64,000 nt of DNA, taken from assembly GCA_941918925.1 (NCBI GenBank), contig OW799237.1, positions 11,141,201 to 11,205,200 on the forward strand. The letters are read 5' to 3'. The DNA is from Phyto melanocephala (Eukaryota > Arthropoda > Insecta > Diptera > Rhinophoridae). The notes under the pieces were generated by a model. That model did not search any database and was not told where the DNA came from. It saw only the letters and a list, made by a program, of their open reading frames with translations. Both the position numbers and the translations under genes were made by a program. Shown here piece by piece: positions 46,561-58,262 of this stretch (position 1 is the first letter of the stretch; the number at the start of each line of letters is the position of its first letter).

Positions 46561-49500
46561 GATATGATTTGAAAGCGAACCAATTATTCGATTTTGAATC
46601 AATAGAAAGACGAGATTTTTAATAAACATCACAAAATAATAGACTAGACTATAGTCCAGACTAAAGGCCAGAAGCTATATAGTGTCAAATGGTTTTTAAG
46701 CCACTATTTGGGGAATTACGAAAGTAAATTTAATTAAATTCTACATTACTCTTCTTGTAGCTGTTGCTAAATTTATATCCTGTTACTATCTTTGAAAATT
46801 CTAGAGTTTATATTTCTAGTGAAGTTAAATACATATTAGATTTGAATTGGTATCACCCATTTTTGAAGATTTAGTTGATACCTTGCAACTATCAGTCAGT
46901 GGACATTTTAATGAAAAACTTCAATACCTCATCTACTGTCAAACTGTTTTATTTTGGTTTGCTTCATATAAATTTTATGTTCATGATAATTTTTTGGAAT
47001 TTTTGTTGTTTTTGATTGTTGTCGTAAGATAGTTTTACCATATTGCTTTCCACATGCTCGTAGACAACAGATTATTTGGTGGCCTTTTTTTTTATTGAAT
47101 TTTTAAAACCTTTTGAGAACCCCTGCTATACTTGAAGTATATACTCCCAAAGAAAAATAATTCTTTTAAATCATTTATAATAAATTTTGTTGAATTTCTT
47201 CCGATAGTTAAAAGAAACTGCTGTGATGCGAGTTTGTGTGACAATGAAACAGGATAGAAATTGTTAAAAAAATTACACATGAAAAGTATCACAAAATAAA
47301 AGCAAAACCCATAATCATACAAAGAAATACGAGATTTGCATACTTTTCTAAATTCAATGTAGTATTGTTTTAAGATAAGAACTAAAAAACAAAAATATCA
47401 AGGAAACAAAACGAAATAGTCTTAAAAAAAATCCCTCTTGCATATATATAATTTGGGAAAGTTTAATAAACTACTGCATACTTTTAGGATGATGTTGTAT
47501 AGAATACAATTTATTTTTAAGGGTTACAAATTAAAGCAATTTATATAGAAATTTATTTTGGTTTATACAAGTTAAAAGCCTATTGTAAAAATTTCTTTCG
47601 CTAGTAATTTGTTTGTGTAGTTTTTCTACTTGCCAGAAAATTGTAGTATATTTTCAGGTTTATTTTTATTTATTTATTTATTTTTTTTTTTTTTGATTTG
47701 TAAATTTAATTTTTAAATTGAAATGTTTTAAGTTTAAGTTTAAGATTTTGATCTGTCTTATATTTAGTTAAAAATAAAGCAAGGAGTTTTTAGAGTATTG
47801 AAAATTTAATTGTTAGTTATCACGGTCCGGAAATTTGGGCACCAGAAGTGTGTGTTTAAGTGCTTTATAATGTATGAAAAATATTTACTTAACGTTACTC
47901 ATTTCTTCAATTTAAAATAATTTTACTTTCGATTGACATGCCTATTAATGATCAAATAGAGATGAATTTTTGGAATCTAGTCGAAAAAGTACGGCTCAAA
48001 ATTATATTGATAGCAGCAATTTTACACTTTATTGTTTAAGTACCTTTTCTTTTATGTGTCATTTCGCTAGAACAACATAAAGATATTGGTATGCACTGCA
48101 TCGATATTTTGTTGCACAACAACCGATTTTGTATGACCTTCATGGACCTTCAAGGACCACGATTGAATTTACTATACCAGAGACATACATTTTTGATTGT
48201 GGTCTATCGCCATACAAAGAACTGAGTTCATCGACATATTCTTGTTGAGATAATTCACGTCGTGAAGTTGTAAAAAATTATCCAACGAAAATTTTCATTT
48301 GTTCAATTCTTTTTAAAAAATTTAAAAAAAAAAATCTTAAATTTTATTTAATCCGGCTGTAATGAAGGGTGATATGGTGTGTAATGGGTTTGTAAAAGAC
48401 AGATCTTCGGATAAAGGTGTTAAACAAGCTTTTGCACGTACAAAACCAAATTGCTATTGTTTTGCTGTCAATAAAAAGTTTAGTCGAAAAGAGCGAAACC
48501 GTTAAATTTCCATTTTTGTTATAAAATTGATTTTTTGCACTCACTGTAAACAAAACAAATAGCACTTGTACATTGAAACGTTGTGAGCGCGTTTATGCTA
48601 AAAAGTGTCAAACTTTATTATGGTGTTGCCAGATTTTAGCTATTGACATTAGTGTTGCCTGTTCCAAGCTGAGGTTTGGGTTATGGGTTATGTACGGGAA
48701 TCTTTCATTCATTTTAGGGCACATAACGTATGCACATATACGTATGCCCTGTCCTGGCCTGGGCTTATTGAGCATAACTCAACCTAGTTGTCTGTTGTCA
48801 AGGTTGAGAGAAATTTTTGTGCCTAAAAAATTTATTTAAAAATAGATTGGAAAAAATTAAAATTAATTCAAATGCAATTTTTTTGTTGTGAAATCTTTGC
48901 CCAACTACAACAATTCATAAACTAAACAAAAGTTTTCTTAATGCACATTTTGTTTAAATAAATACGCTGAACTTTTATTACCTTTTTATGGCATTTTTTG
49001 TTATTCATTTTCTTAAAACTATAAATACAGTGAAATATTTGGCATCAAATACAAAAGTCCTTTAAACACACATCTCTCTTATCCAAGTAATAGTATATAT
49101 TTTTTTATTGGTTTCTCTCTTTATCCTTCTGTCTTATAATATGTTGTCGCATTTGGATTTAGTTGCGGTAACTTAGTGTTTTTTGTCTACTGCTCTTTCG
49201 GTCATATGCCTTTGTATAGGAGATACGTTTGACTCGTTTTTTTATATTTTACGGTACTGCCAGTGCAAATCCTTTAATAGCACAATGTACAATATATGTT
49301 TGATTGTTTAGAAGTTGTATATTTAAAATTTCCTTAACCTTTTAGATATAGTTTTCTACATTTTAATAAAAATGTCAGCTACAGAGCAATGCTTCAATGT
49401 ATGGCATTTAAAATTGTATGGAAACTTTAAGAAATCTGCAATTAAATTTAATTTAAAATATTTTAAAGGAAACAGAACTACACAGTCCCATTATAATCTA

Positions 49501-49676
49501 TTAAATTTGTCTATTATAAATACCAAACATGGTCGCTTAAAGAACATAATTGTAACCAAACTTTATAGCCCTAAGTTATCCAACTCTGAATACATTTTGT
49601 TTTCATCTAACGTAAATAAAGAGAGCGCTTAATAGCCTTCGAGATCCACATGCTGAGAATTCGTAATCTCTGTTTT
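46561..49676. other. Intergenic DNA, no gene seen
   Basis: AT-rich sequence. Open frames at 46847-47032, 47092-47322, 48344-48839 and 49372-49632 have no recognisable domains. The last (86 codons, ending just before a DINE-like insertion) is the most protein-like but unassigned. Confidence 0.4.
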
Positions 49677-50563
49677 TATACCCTTCACACAGTGAAAAAG
49701 GGTATATATAGGTTTGTCATTCCGTGTGAAATTTCTACAATTTTGATTTCCGACCCCTTAAAGTATATATTTTCTGAAAGCTTATGAATAGGGGAGTCGA
49801 TTAAGCCCTGTCAGTCTGTCCGTCTGTCAGTCTGTCCGTCTGTCCGTCTGACCGTCTTTCCGTGTGTATGTTGAAATCAACTTTTTGAAGCCCCCCGACA
49901 TCGCTTGGACTCGGGTGAGGTATTAAAATATCAGAAATATTCGGGAGTAGATCGGTATTGAAAATCAGAAACATCGGTACATAAACAACTGAGATATGAG
50001 CAAAAACCCACGACCACCTCGATTTTTTTTTCACAAAAACAACATTACAACAACAACATACATACATACAAACGTGTATACTGGTTAGAGAAAACGTGGC
50101 ATTGAATCCCAGCTGAGCCAAAAAAAAATTTTTTTTATTTTTTTTTAAATTTTTTTTTTAATTTTTTTTTTTATTTTTTATTTAATATATTATTTATATT
50201 TTTATTATTATTTTTTTTTTAATTTTTTTTTTAAATATTTTTTTTTTATTTTTTTGTTTCATATTTATTATATATATTTTAATTATTTTAAAAAATTTTT
50301 TTTTTAATTTTTTTTTAAATTTTTTTCTTAATTTTTTTTTTAATTTTTTTTTTAAATATTTTTTTAATTTTTTTTTATTTTTTATTTAACATACATACGT
50401 AAATTTATAATTTTACAATGTGGATGTTTTTATATATGTATAGTTTTTATATGTATGTACGTATATCATATGGAATGGTGATACAAACTACTGTTATTGC
50501 ATGACTACACGGTGTGAAGGGTATATAAGATTCGGCACGGCCGAATATAGCGCTCTTACTTGT
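49677..50563 (+). mobile_element. DINE-1/mini-me-like element, family B, copy 2
   Basis: The left end is TATACCCTTCACACAGTG with local complement AAGGGTATATA. An expanded (GTCY)n tract lies at 49809-49862 (about 12 units). A T-rich region with many TTTTTTAATTTTTT runs spans 50118-50390. The right end is GTGTGAAGGGTATATAAG, hairpin ATTCGGCACGGCCGAAT (50530-50546) and AGCGCTCTTACTTGTT. It is longer than the 41.7-kb copy mainly because of the expanded T-rich tract. Open frames inside are repeat by-products. Confidence 0.85.
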
Positions 50564-51954
50564 TCAATTTTAATCTCTTCCCACAAATCTATGATGCTTA
50601 CGTGACATTTGTCACCATATGTCAATACAATTTTTGTTGATATTGTTTGTTGTAAATACTTTTTCATGTCATAAAATAAAAATCTAAATTTTCTAAAAAA
50701 AATACTAAAAATGTTTTTTGCAAAAATCATTAAAATTATTTTTAAACATTAATCTTTAAAACATTAGCCCATATCTAAAGCTCTCAACAACAACAAATAT
50801 AATAAGTTTTTCCCAACAGTATTCATACATACTGACATACATATACAAATATATACCCTGCAGAAAATATCTACAGTAAAACAGTACAGATTCACTATTG
50901 ACTCTGTCACCAGTACTACTGACCAATTATATCCAGACAATATTTCTTGCTATTGACATTCAACATGTATTTATCATTGAAAATCCATCAGTGACGCTAG
51001 AAGTACTGATAAGGAAGTTCTTATGGGACCATATGGCAACATTGGTACCAGGTATACACCAGCTATTTATCTGTTTGTTATTTTAAAACGTTAAAAGTGT
51101 AGACTTTTTGTTGAAAATGTCACCAAAAAGTCACCAAAATAGCCGAAAATAATGGTGACATGAAGACACTTAACACCAGGCTTCCTGCAGGGTATATACA
51201 TACACACACACACATAGGTATATAATTTTATAAACATAAATATCTGTAAATGATAGAATGCCGTCGAAAAAAATGATAAAACCAATTGCAGCCTGTAATG
51301 ATGTATGAACTTGACTCTGAAAACAAACACGCGCATAATAGTGTTGCATGTTAAAGGCATTATTTAAGCGATAATATTCTAAAAATTTTAAAAACAATAG
51401 TTTGCGCAAATAAAAGCATTTGAAAAAAAAACATGTGGTTAATATATTTATCTTTTGAGCGAGCGAAAAAAAAATTGTCATTATAAATACTCGTAGAAAA
51501 ACAGGGACTCCCAACATAAATAAAAGATGGATGCCAAGAATTTAAATCTTTACCATTTTATGCAAAGTTAAAATAATGTATTATAGTTAAGGTAAGTGAC
51601 TGGCCTACAGCTTAAACAATGGACTACAATTTAGTTTATATACTAGACACTTGTCAAAACTTTGTAACGGGTGGGAGATGTCTGCTAAATTTTTTAAACG
51701 TTGATTTTTTTAATGTTGATGTGCAATTGAAATATTTCCGACAGCTTTTCTGGGTAGCTTAGATTTAAAAATTCGAATTTTCCATGACTTTTTTGCATAT
51801 GTTGGCTTTAAGTGCTTCTGCAGTTTGTTACTTAGTCCCTCAGACCTGAGAAAATTCCACAAGAAAGAATATTATATCATTAAATAACACAATTTGGTAA
51901 GATCTCCTAAAAGCAAGATGACTTTGACCTAAAATCGCTTGTGCCAAATGTTAA
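50564..51954. other. Intergenic DNA, no gene seen
   Basis: No gene recognised. A (CA)n-like tract lies at about 51199-51213. Overlapping minus-strand open frames at 51091-51517 are leucine/phenylalanine-rich without family features. Confidence 0.4.
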
Positions 51955-52330
51955 GTGTTACCCGGTGGACTAGTCAGTAGTGTTCTGGTCTGCTAGTTGG
52001 GTTGCGGGTTCGATTCCCGCCAAAAACTCTGGACTGGTCTGCTTGTCTTTCTTTTCTATTCTAACTTTTTCTAATCTTATTCCATTTTTCTCTTTATTTC
52101 TATATTAACGCGTCACAAAGGACCGTAATGGTCTCCGGGTGAGAGTAACTTTGCACCAGCCTTGACTACCTATCTGCCTAAGAGGGACATGAGGTGTGTG
52201 ACACATAGAGCCGTCATGTCTAGATAACATATCGTTGGTGTCCATCAACAAAATCAGTCCAAATGAAGTAACTAATTATTAACCTATAGCGCTCGTCGTT
52301 GATGGTGATGGCCTGTAAAATGTCGTTCTC
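51955..52330 (+). mobile_element. tRNA-derived SINE (second copy)
   Basis: The head CCCGGTGGACTAGTCAGTAG starts at 51961. It contains an A-box-like GTGGACTAGTCAG and an exact B box GGTTCGATTCC at 52008-52018, the two internal RNA polymerase III promoter parts of tRNA genes. CAAAAACTCTGGACTGGTCT and a T/C-rich stretch follow. The same order is found in the antisense copy at 12.35-12.56 kb. No cloverleaf acceptor stem is formed, so it is not a functional tRNA gene. The 3' boundary is uncertain: a GC-richer tail (GGACCGTAATGGTCTCCGGG near 52121) may belong to the element or to older sequence. Confidence 0.75.
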
Positions 52331-52805
52331 AAAGAAATATCAACCAATGACTCTGTCAACAAAAAATCCAAACCCAACACTGACTTTAATGGGATTCATT
52401 GGATACTTTTAGATCTCATGCGGATTCGTATAGTCCGAAATTCAACATTTTTATTTGCCAGCACAATGATACATTCATAAATTGCACAAATCACTGGAAA
52501 TTATTTTATAGTAAAATGTTAGGAAAAACTTATTTAAAAAAAGAATCTTATTATTTGCACATGTTGTCTAAAGCTGGATGGATACATGGATCTCTTAATT
52601 TCGGAAGCCCCTTTTATAGGAATTTTTTGATCTGTAGTCCAAACTACAGGCCGTAGTAGAAGCTGTGGAGTAGAGAATGATATAAATCGTATAAAATATT
52701 AGAATCTGACTGTAAGGCAAATTAGCAAAAGAGTTAATAGATGAGACTGTGGTTTGTACTATAGAATGCAGTGTATTTTAGACATCAGACAGAACTACCA
52801 TCCAG
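52331..52805. other. Spacer with an unassigned open frame
   Basis: An 85-codon plus-strand open frame (52399-52656, containing CQHNDTFINC) has no recognised family. It may be part of an older mobile element since a LINE relic follows. Confidence 0.25.
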
Positions 52806-52808
52806 ATT

Positions 52809-52985
52809 GTAGACATGACTAAAATTGCTTTAGTCGTGACTATAGAAGAAACTACAGTCGTAACTGTAGAAGAAACTATATTCGTGACTATAGAAGAAAT
52901 TATAGTCATGATGATAGACGTGACTATAATCCCGACCATAGATGTGATTATACTGTTGACCATACCTTGACTATAGTGGAATTGC
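52809..52985 (+). repeat. 24-bp minisatellite (GTGACTATAGAAGAAACTAT-type)
   Basis: Unit starts at 52833, 52857, 52881 and 52905 give an exact 24-bp period. Copies such as GTCGTGACTATAGAAGAAAC vary by one to three bases. Flanking sequence continues with looser GTGACTATA/GACCATAGA variations. It sits immediately upstream of the recognisable LINE coding remnant. Confidence 0.8.
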
Positions 52986-53800
52986 ATGTCAAGGAGACAA
53001 TAAGTTAATTTAGAAGATGAAGGGGGATTTAAACTGGTGGAATACAAAACGAAGGCAGTATTAATAAGTAACCGAGGCAAACACAAAATTATCTCAAAGC
53101 GACATGTCAAGTATCTGAGTGTATAGAATACATTTTAAAACACATGTTAATTATATATTGGACAAAGCATCAAAGGTAACAGCAGCTCTATCCAGCAAAA
53201 TGCCAAATATTGGCGGTTCCAAGGACAGTAAATGTCAGGTCATAGCCCGAGTGGCAACTTCCATCATGCTAGGTATCGAATAAGGCCATAAGGACTTTTG
53301 ATGCCTTTCTGTTTGAAAGGACATGGACCATTAATCCGAAAAGGTATTTTGTCATTATTATAAAACAAATGATCACTTATGCTGGCATGGTTGCCAAAGA
53401 TTGAGCAATGCGGTGTTTAAGCTTATTCCTGGCCTTGCACTTATTGGTATTACAGATGCCAGCAGGACATGTCCAATGAATGCTCTGGGAGATTTACTAG
53501 GGCTGCTATCATTGCACTTGTTTGTAATGGATAATGCTAATTCTAGTGCTATACGACTTAAGGCAATTAGTAGCCTAAAAATTAGGAGATCTTGTTGCAC
53601 GTATGAAGACTATGAAAAATTTGATTTATAACTCCATATTGAGGGTTAGGGGTACTGTCCCATTAACTCAGATTTTTACTAGACACTTCAGTGTCAAAAT
53701 CTTTGATCAGACTATTTGGGCACAACGGTCATGAAGACCCTGGAGGAAGGTGCTCTGGTCTGGTATACGAATGGTTCTAGGGAATAGAATGGCATAACTG
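52986..53800 (+). mobile_element. Decayed LINE: reverse transcriptase C-terminus to start of RNase H
   Basis: Plus-strand reading gives KAVLISNRGKHKIISKRHVK (53052-53111, the usual KT.LV.F...ik.LG block), then YILDKASKVTAALSSKMPNI (frame shifted, about 53152-53211), GGSKDSKCQVIARVATSIML, and KQMITYAGMVAK (53365-53400). In another frame follow ALIGITDASRTCPMNALGDL (53447-53506, equivalent to the QR..cL.itGA.rt.P..AL block), NSSAIRLKAISSLK near 53540-53581, and GALVWYTNGSRE (about 53748-53783), the start of an RNase H domain with the WYTDGS motif. This order fits I/Jockey-type LINEs that carry RNase H. Stops and at least three frameshifts make it a dead copy. Confidence 0.75.
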
Positions 53801-55500
53801 TTGCTGGAAATTTTTTTATCATAGTTTTTAAAGTACCCTGCCTTTTGAAAAATAACCTACGATATTTTAGGCTGATATTTATGCCATTTGTATCAGTGCA
53901 AATGAATCAATGCATGATTTATCTGACATATATTTTCAAAAGCGTACGTCATTTAAAAAGTAATAATTTTTTGAACAAACGTTAACTTTATGCTGGAGTA
54001 CTGTGTATAATTTTTTTTAACTCACTTATTTTATATATAGGATTAGAATATAATCCAGAAAAGATCTTTTAATTCAACAGACTTTTATTTTGTTTGCAAA
54101 CAAATTGTGAATCTCTGCGATTTAATAGCAGACTATAAATGCACACAGCTTAGTTTTAGTCTCATCTGGTATTTATCTATAATGATTTCATTATGTATTT
54201 ATGAAAATATAATTTTAATTTATTATAGTTTTTATACTAAGTTGTACACACATATTTAAACGAGAATTTTTTTAATATTTACTGGCCAACATAATGCTAA
54301 AGCGGCAAGTTAAGCGAAAACTAAATCAGGTGAAAATTTAATAAATATTATTAGCTTTTAGTTGGCACACCAACTGCTTAAAGTTTTAAAAAAAACAATA
54401 TACAGGATAAGAGCCTAAAAGTAGGCAAAATATTAAAGAGAACATATATTGGCTTGTTTAATATGATTACAGTTTTCATTGAAAAAATGTAATTGTGGAC
54501 TCTGTTTTGTTAAGTAAACTTGAAATAAAGTTTTTTTTTTTTTTAGATTTAACTTTTCTTAAATTTGATTTAAATTTTATCAACAATCTTAAGCCTTAAT
54601 GTATGCTATAGAAAACTTTATGCAGAATATATATACTTTTGTTCTTTTTTCTTTTTTGCTGGAGTACCACAACGTTTGTAAATGTTGCCTGTAGACAATT
54701 TTTTGTGCGTTTCGTTTGCTGGAATACCAGCGTGATAAGTGTGTCCCCAAGGTATGCCATGATTTTGTTCTCTTGTTTTGAATAGCACAGGACCATTTTG
54801 TTTATTTTGTATGTGTTTTCTTTTATTCAAATTTTGTTATATTTAAAGCATTTTTTTTGTAAAATGTTGCTTTTTTTGGGTTCAGCCTCCCTTAAGACTA
54901 CTCATCTACTCCTTTTTTCCGCTTCATCTGTGCTTGTGTGAGTGTTGTTTTATGTTTTCGCCTGATTTTCTTGTTTTTATTTATTTATTTTTGTTTTTTT
55001 GGTTGACATGTCTGACAATATTTTCATACATCCGCATAAAGATGTGTATAATTTTTTTTACATATTTAATCACTCAACCATTGAGAAAACATCATCAACT
55101 TCATTGTCGTCAGCAGCAGTGGCAGTATTGTCGTCATCATCAACATCAACATCATTCACTTAAATAACAGCAGTTGTTACAACAGCAATAACAAATACAA
55201 CACCATCGATTATCAGCTACAAAAGCCAAAAATTAACAAACATGCATATTCTTGTTGGTTTATTAACGCTTTAAAGTAAATATTCATGTTTGAGTTGTAG
55301 TCCCAAAACAGTGTGGAAATTGGAAAAATGAGATTTTCGTATAAAATTAATGTATCGTTTTTACAGTATAAGCGAGAAGTTATTGTGATAACGATGACAT
55401 ATTTACGTTTATGTAATCAAATTTTTTACTCAAAAACTCTCTTTTAGATTCTAAAAATAGCACATAATATTATAGCTCACACCATACCTTAAAGGGTCAT
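53801..55500. other. Intergenic DNA; one unassigned minus-strand frame at 54618-54830
   Basis: No gene established. On the minus strand at 54618-54830 a 70-codon open frame includes HGIPWGHTYHAGIPANETHK and RCGTPAKKKKEQ. The underlying DNA contains a diverged direct repeat (GCTGGAGTACCACAACG and GCTGGAATACCAGCGTG). I do not recognise the peptide. CAT/CAA-type trinucleotide tracts lie at about 55090-55160. Confidence 0.3.
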
Positions 55501-55506
55501 ATCGAA

Positions 55507-56055
55507 GGTCACAAGTAGAAGGCCCTTACTCGTATTTCTTAACGAAATTGTATTTTTCAGTGATTCCACTACATTTCTCAGAAACACACCTCGACAAAAA
55601 TTCAATGCAATAGTATCAAAAATAAAAGTTTCACAAAAGAAGCTACTCAACGACATGTAGAGTATGCGAGGAAGAGTACAAGACCTTGGAACACTTTCTT
55701 TGTAATTTCCCTGCGTTTGGGCGTATAAGACGCGAACATTTTGACATGGATACCATTTCGAATTTAGAATACCTAATGAACTTGAACTGGAGATCCATTA
55801 GGAATTACATTGAGGAAACTGAGTTCCTGAACTAATCGAATTTAGGGAGAAAATATGATTATGGTTTTTATTAGGGAAAATTTCGTTTCCACATAGGGCG
55901 CACAACACGACAAGTGGGCATACGTGTATACCTGCTATAGATTTGGGCTTTAAGTGCCTCTCCTAACCTGACTTACAATATGATAATACAATTTATATTA
56001 CTTTTTTACATGTAAAGCTTCAAATTTTTGAGTTTGGGCCTTTCTACTTGTGACC
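55507..56055. mobile_element. Inverted-repeat element enclosing a LINE 3' fragment
   Basis: GGTCACAAGTAGAAGGCCC at 55507-55525 is inverted at 56036-56055 (GGGCCTTTCTACTTGTGACC; one extra base). The match continues weakly inward (TTACTC and AAACTC). The 549-bp interval contains a LINE C-terminal fragment. No direct flanking duplication was seen. It is either a MITE hit by a LINE or a chance pairing of related flanks. Confidence 0.6.
55636..55985 (+). mobile_element. LINE 3'-end fragment with zinc-knuckle C-terminus
   Basis: Plus-strand reading gives CRVCEEEYKTLEHFLCNFPA from about 55657, then FGRIRREHFDMDTISNLEYL and NWRSIRNYIEETEFLN followed by a stop near 55835. This is the CxxC...HxxC C-terminal domain of an RNase-H-bearing LINE, better preserved than the relics at 11.6 and 23.2 kb and in a single frame. 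The following AACACGACAAGTGGGCATAC and CTCTCCTAACCTGAC are typical of the 3' tail. It may be the displaced 3' end of the LINE relic at 53 kb, which has the same orientation. Confidence 0.75.
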
Positions 56056-58063
56056 AATGATAAACGGGAATTACGAGTTTGTCCCCTTCAATCGTCACAA
56101 TAATGGTATCAACTACTAGTTGAGTTTGGTCAATAGAATACCATTAACTATTAAGGAGTGTAAATTCCAAGATGGCGTTTTAATCCAAGACGCAATTTTT
56201 TTCTACCCTGATCAACTGAAAGGATTATCTAATAGAGTACAGTTGCTTATGTAAAAATTCATAATTATAGATGGCGTTGGGAAAAGTACAGTAAAACGTC
56301 GTAAACTAATAAATTTGAAATCTGGGCCTACCTATGCTCAAAAAACAAATGAAGTCATGCGCACTTAAATTAACTCGTAGCGGTGACAGAAGTACGGATT
56401 TTCTGAAACCATGCACAAAATAATTGATCTAAGAATGAATGTGTCAAGTACGAATTCATTAAAAAAGTTGATCTTAACAATTATTAGTGTGATTTAAGCC
56501 CGAACCGTACCTAACCAAAGCTTAGATCAAGACATATTCAAACATAGTATTTTGGATTTTTATTTCGCTTTCCTTAGTTTCTCTGTTTATTTTGTGAACT
56601 TAGTTGGCGTTATGCATAATAGCAAACCGTGTGCTAACTAACGAGCTTTTAAATTTGCCTTATGGAAATTTCGCCATTAAAAAAGATAGCAGCTGGTTAG
56701 CACACGTTCTGTAAATATGTGTAATGCTGAATGATTGGAGTTGACTAAAAAGACAACAGCAAAAAAATAATTTGAGCAATGTCAATTTTTGATATACATT
56801 TACTAACTTATCGAAAGGGATACAAATTAAATTAAATTTTGTTGCCTATTTTTAGGTTCTAGGTAATTAGATTATTTTTAGGTCATATATGAATAATAAT
56901 TTAATTAAAAAAAATTATTTATTACATTAAATATTAATATAATATTTAAAAAAATATATTATACCCTCTGTTCTATAATTCATTTGAAATAAAATAGTGC
57001 GAAATTATCGTAACATTGTTTTCACAAACAATAGCACTGTAATGACAATTTCGTACAATTTGACTTGGAACACAGAACTGAGAAGTATAATAAATAATAT
57101 ACATAGAGAGCTTATTTATCAAGCCACTCATCACAGAACAGAAGAGCCCTTTGTATCATATGGAAAACATAAAAGCGTTAATTGCAAAAAATTTAAAACA
57201 AAACGTATTTACTTATTTTCTAAACAAAACAAAATAAAATATAACGTCATCGTTTGATTTGAAATTGATAAAACATATTTTAAAATAGAAAATCGAACAC
57301 AACTAAATAGTGTGTTACCATGTCATCATCAACAAAATATTTAAAAGTCAAAGTGATCTGCTATAAAGCTGGGCGCACAGACACAGTGTGTAGATAATGA
57401 TTAAAAACAATTTTAAACGGTTCCGCTTTTTTGAAGTTCATGGAGCATATAGATCTTTGTTTTGGCATTATTGTTGTTGTTGATTGAATTGTCTCTGGAT
57501 CTTAGCATCTAAAGCATGTGTTAAGTATGAGTGTGTGTATATTTTTCGAATTTCGAATTTTATTTTTTCCGCAGAGCTTCTCAACACAAAATCGTTTATA
57601 AATAATATTAAAAATAAACATGTGTTTGTTGTATGATGTTGTTTTTGCTTTTGTTTTTTTTGCTATTATTTTTAATGCATTGTTTTTGTAATTTTAAAAG
57701 TGATCTAGTGTAACAACAACATTAAATCATTTCATTATTGTATAGTTTTTTTCAGAACTTTTAGAATAAAAGCAAAAGCCTTTTGCAATTGGTTGTCAAG
57801 CTTTAGTTCTAAACAATTTCAACTTGAAAAAATTTAGTTTCAATTTTGAGGTCTCTAAATAAATACACGGCCAACAAAACGGAGTGTTCAGAAAAATAAT
57901 ATTGAAAAAAAAAAAATTAAAAATTAAAAATAAATAATCAAATAAAAAAAGTATAAAATATAAAAAAAAATATTAAATCAAATTCAGTTTTATATAAAAA
58001 ATAAAAATCCTCTTTTTAAAAAAGGGCTGGCATCCTTTTATTTTTAAATTTATTTCAATAACA
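56056..58063. other. Upstream region of the lysyl oxidase-like gene, no coding feature seen
   Basis: AT-rich sequence containing (presumably) the promoter and 5' untranslated region of the gene starting at 58064. No TATA box or initiator can be assigned with confidence amid the AT-richness. A run of A-rich sequence lies at 57900-58010. The open frame at 56997-57257 has no family features. Confidence 0.35.
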
Positions 58064-58262
58064 ATGTTCTATTTAACTAATTTTAAGAGTTATTTATTTA
58101 TTGTGTGCATATTTCTAAGTGCTACAGTGTGTTTGGCTGTGGTGCATCATTCGCTGGAGGAGGCTCGTCTCGAACGCCAGCGTTTAGTGCAAAAATATAT
58201 AAAAACTTTAAATAAAGAAGAGGGTGCCATACGTTTGGTGGGCGGTGATGTGGAATATGAAG
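58064..58262 (+). other. Loxl2: Loxl2 coding exon 1
   Basis: Codes for the signal peptide, a charged spacer ([20 protein letters not shown]) and the first strand of SRCR1. The donor is GAAG|GTAAAC. The open frame continues into the intron to 58411, but those extra codons ([12 protein letters not shown]...) are not SRCR-like, whereas joining to 62631 gives [13 protein letters not shown], an intact SRCR start. Confidence 0.9.

Noticed and set aside
52008..52018. Possible tRNA gene from the B box GGTTCGATTCC
   Set aside because: No acceptor stem or anticodon arm can be folded, and the related antisense copy shows insertion duplications, so a SINE is the better explanation.
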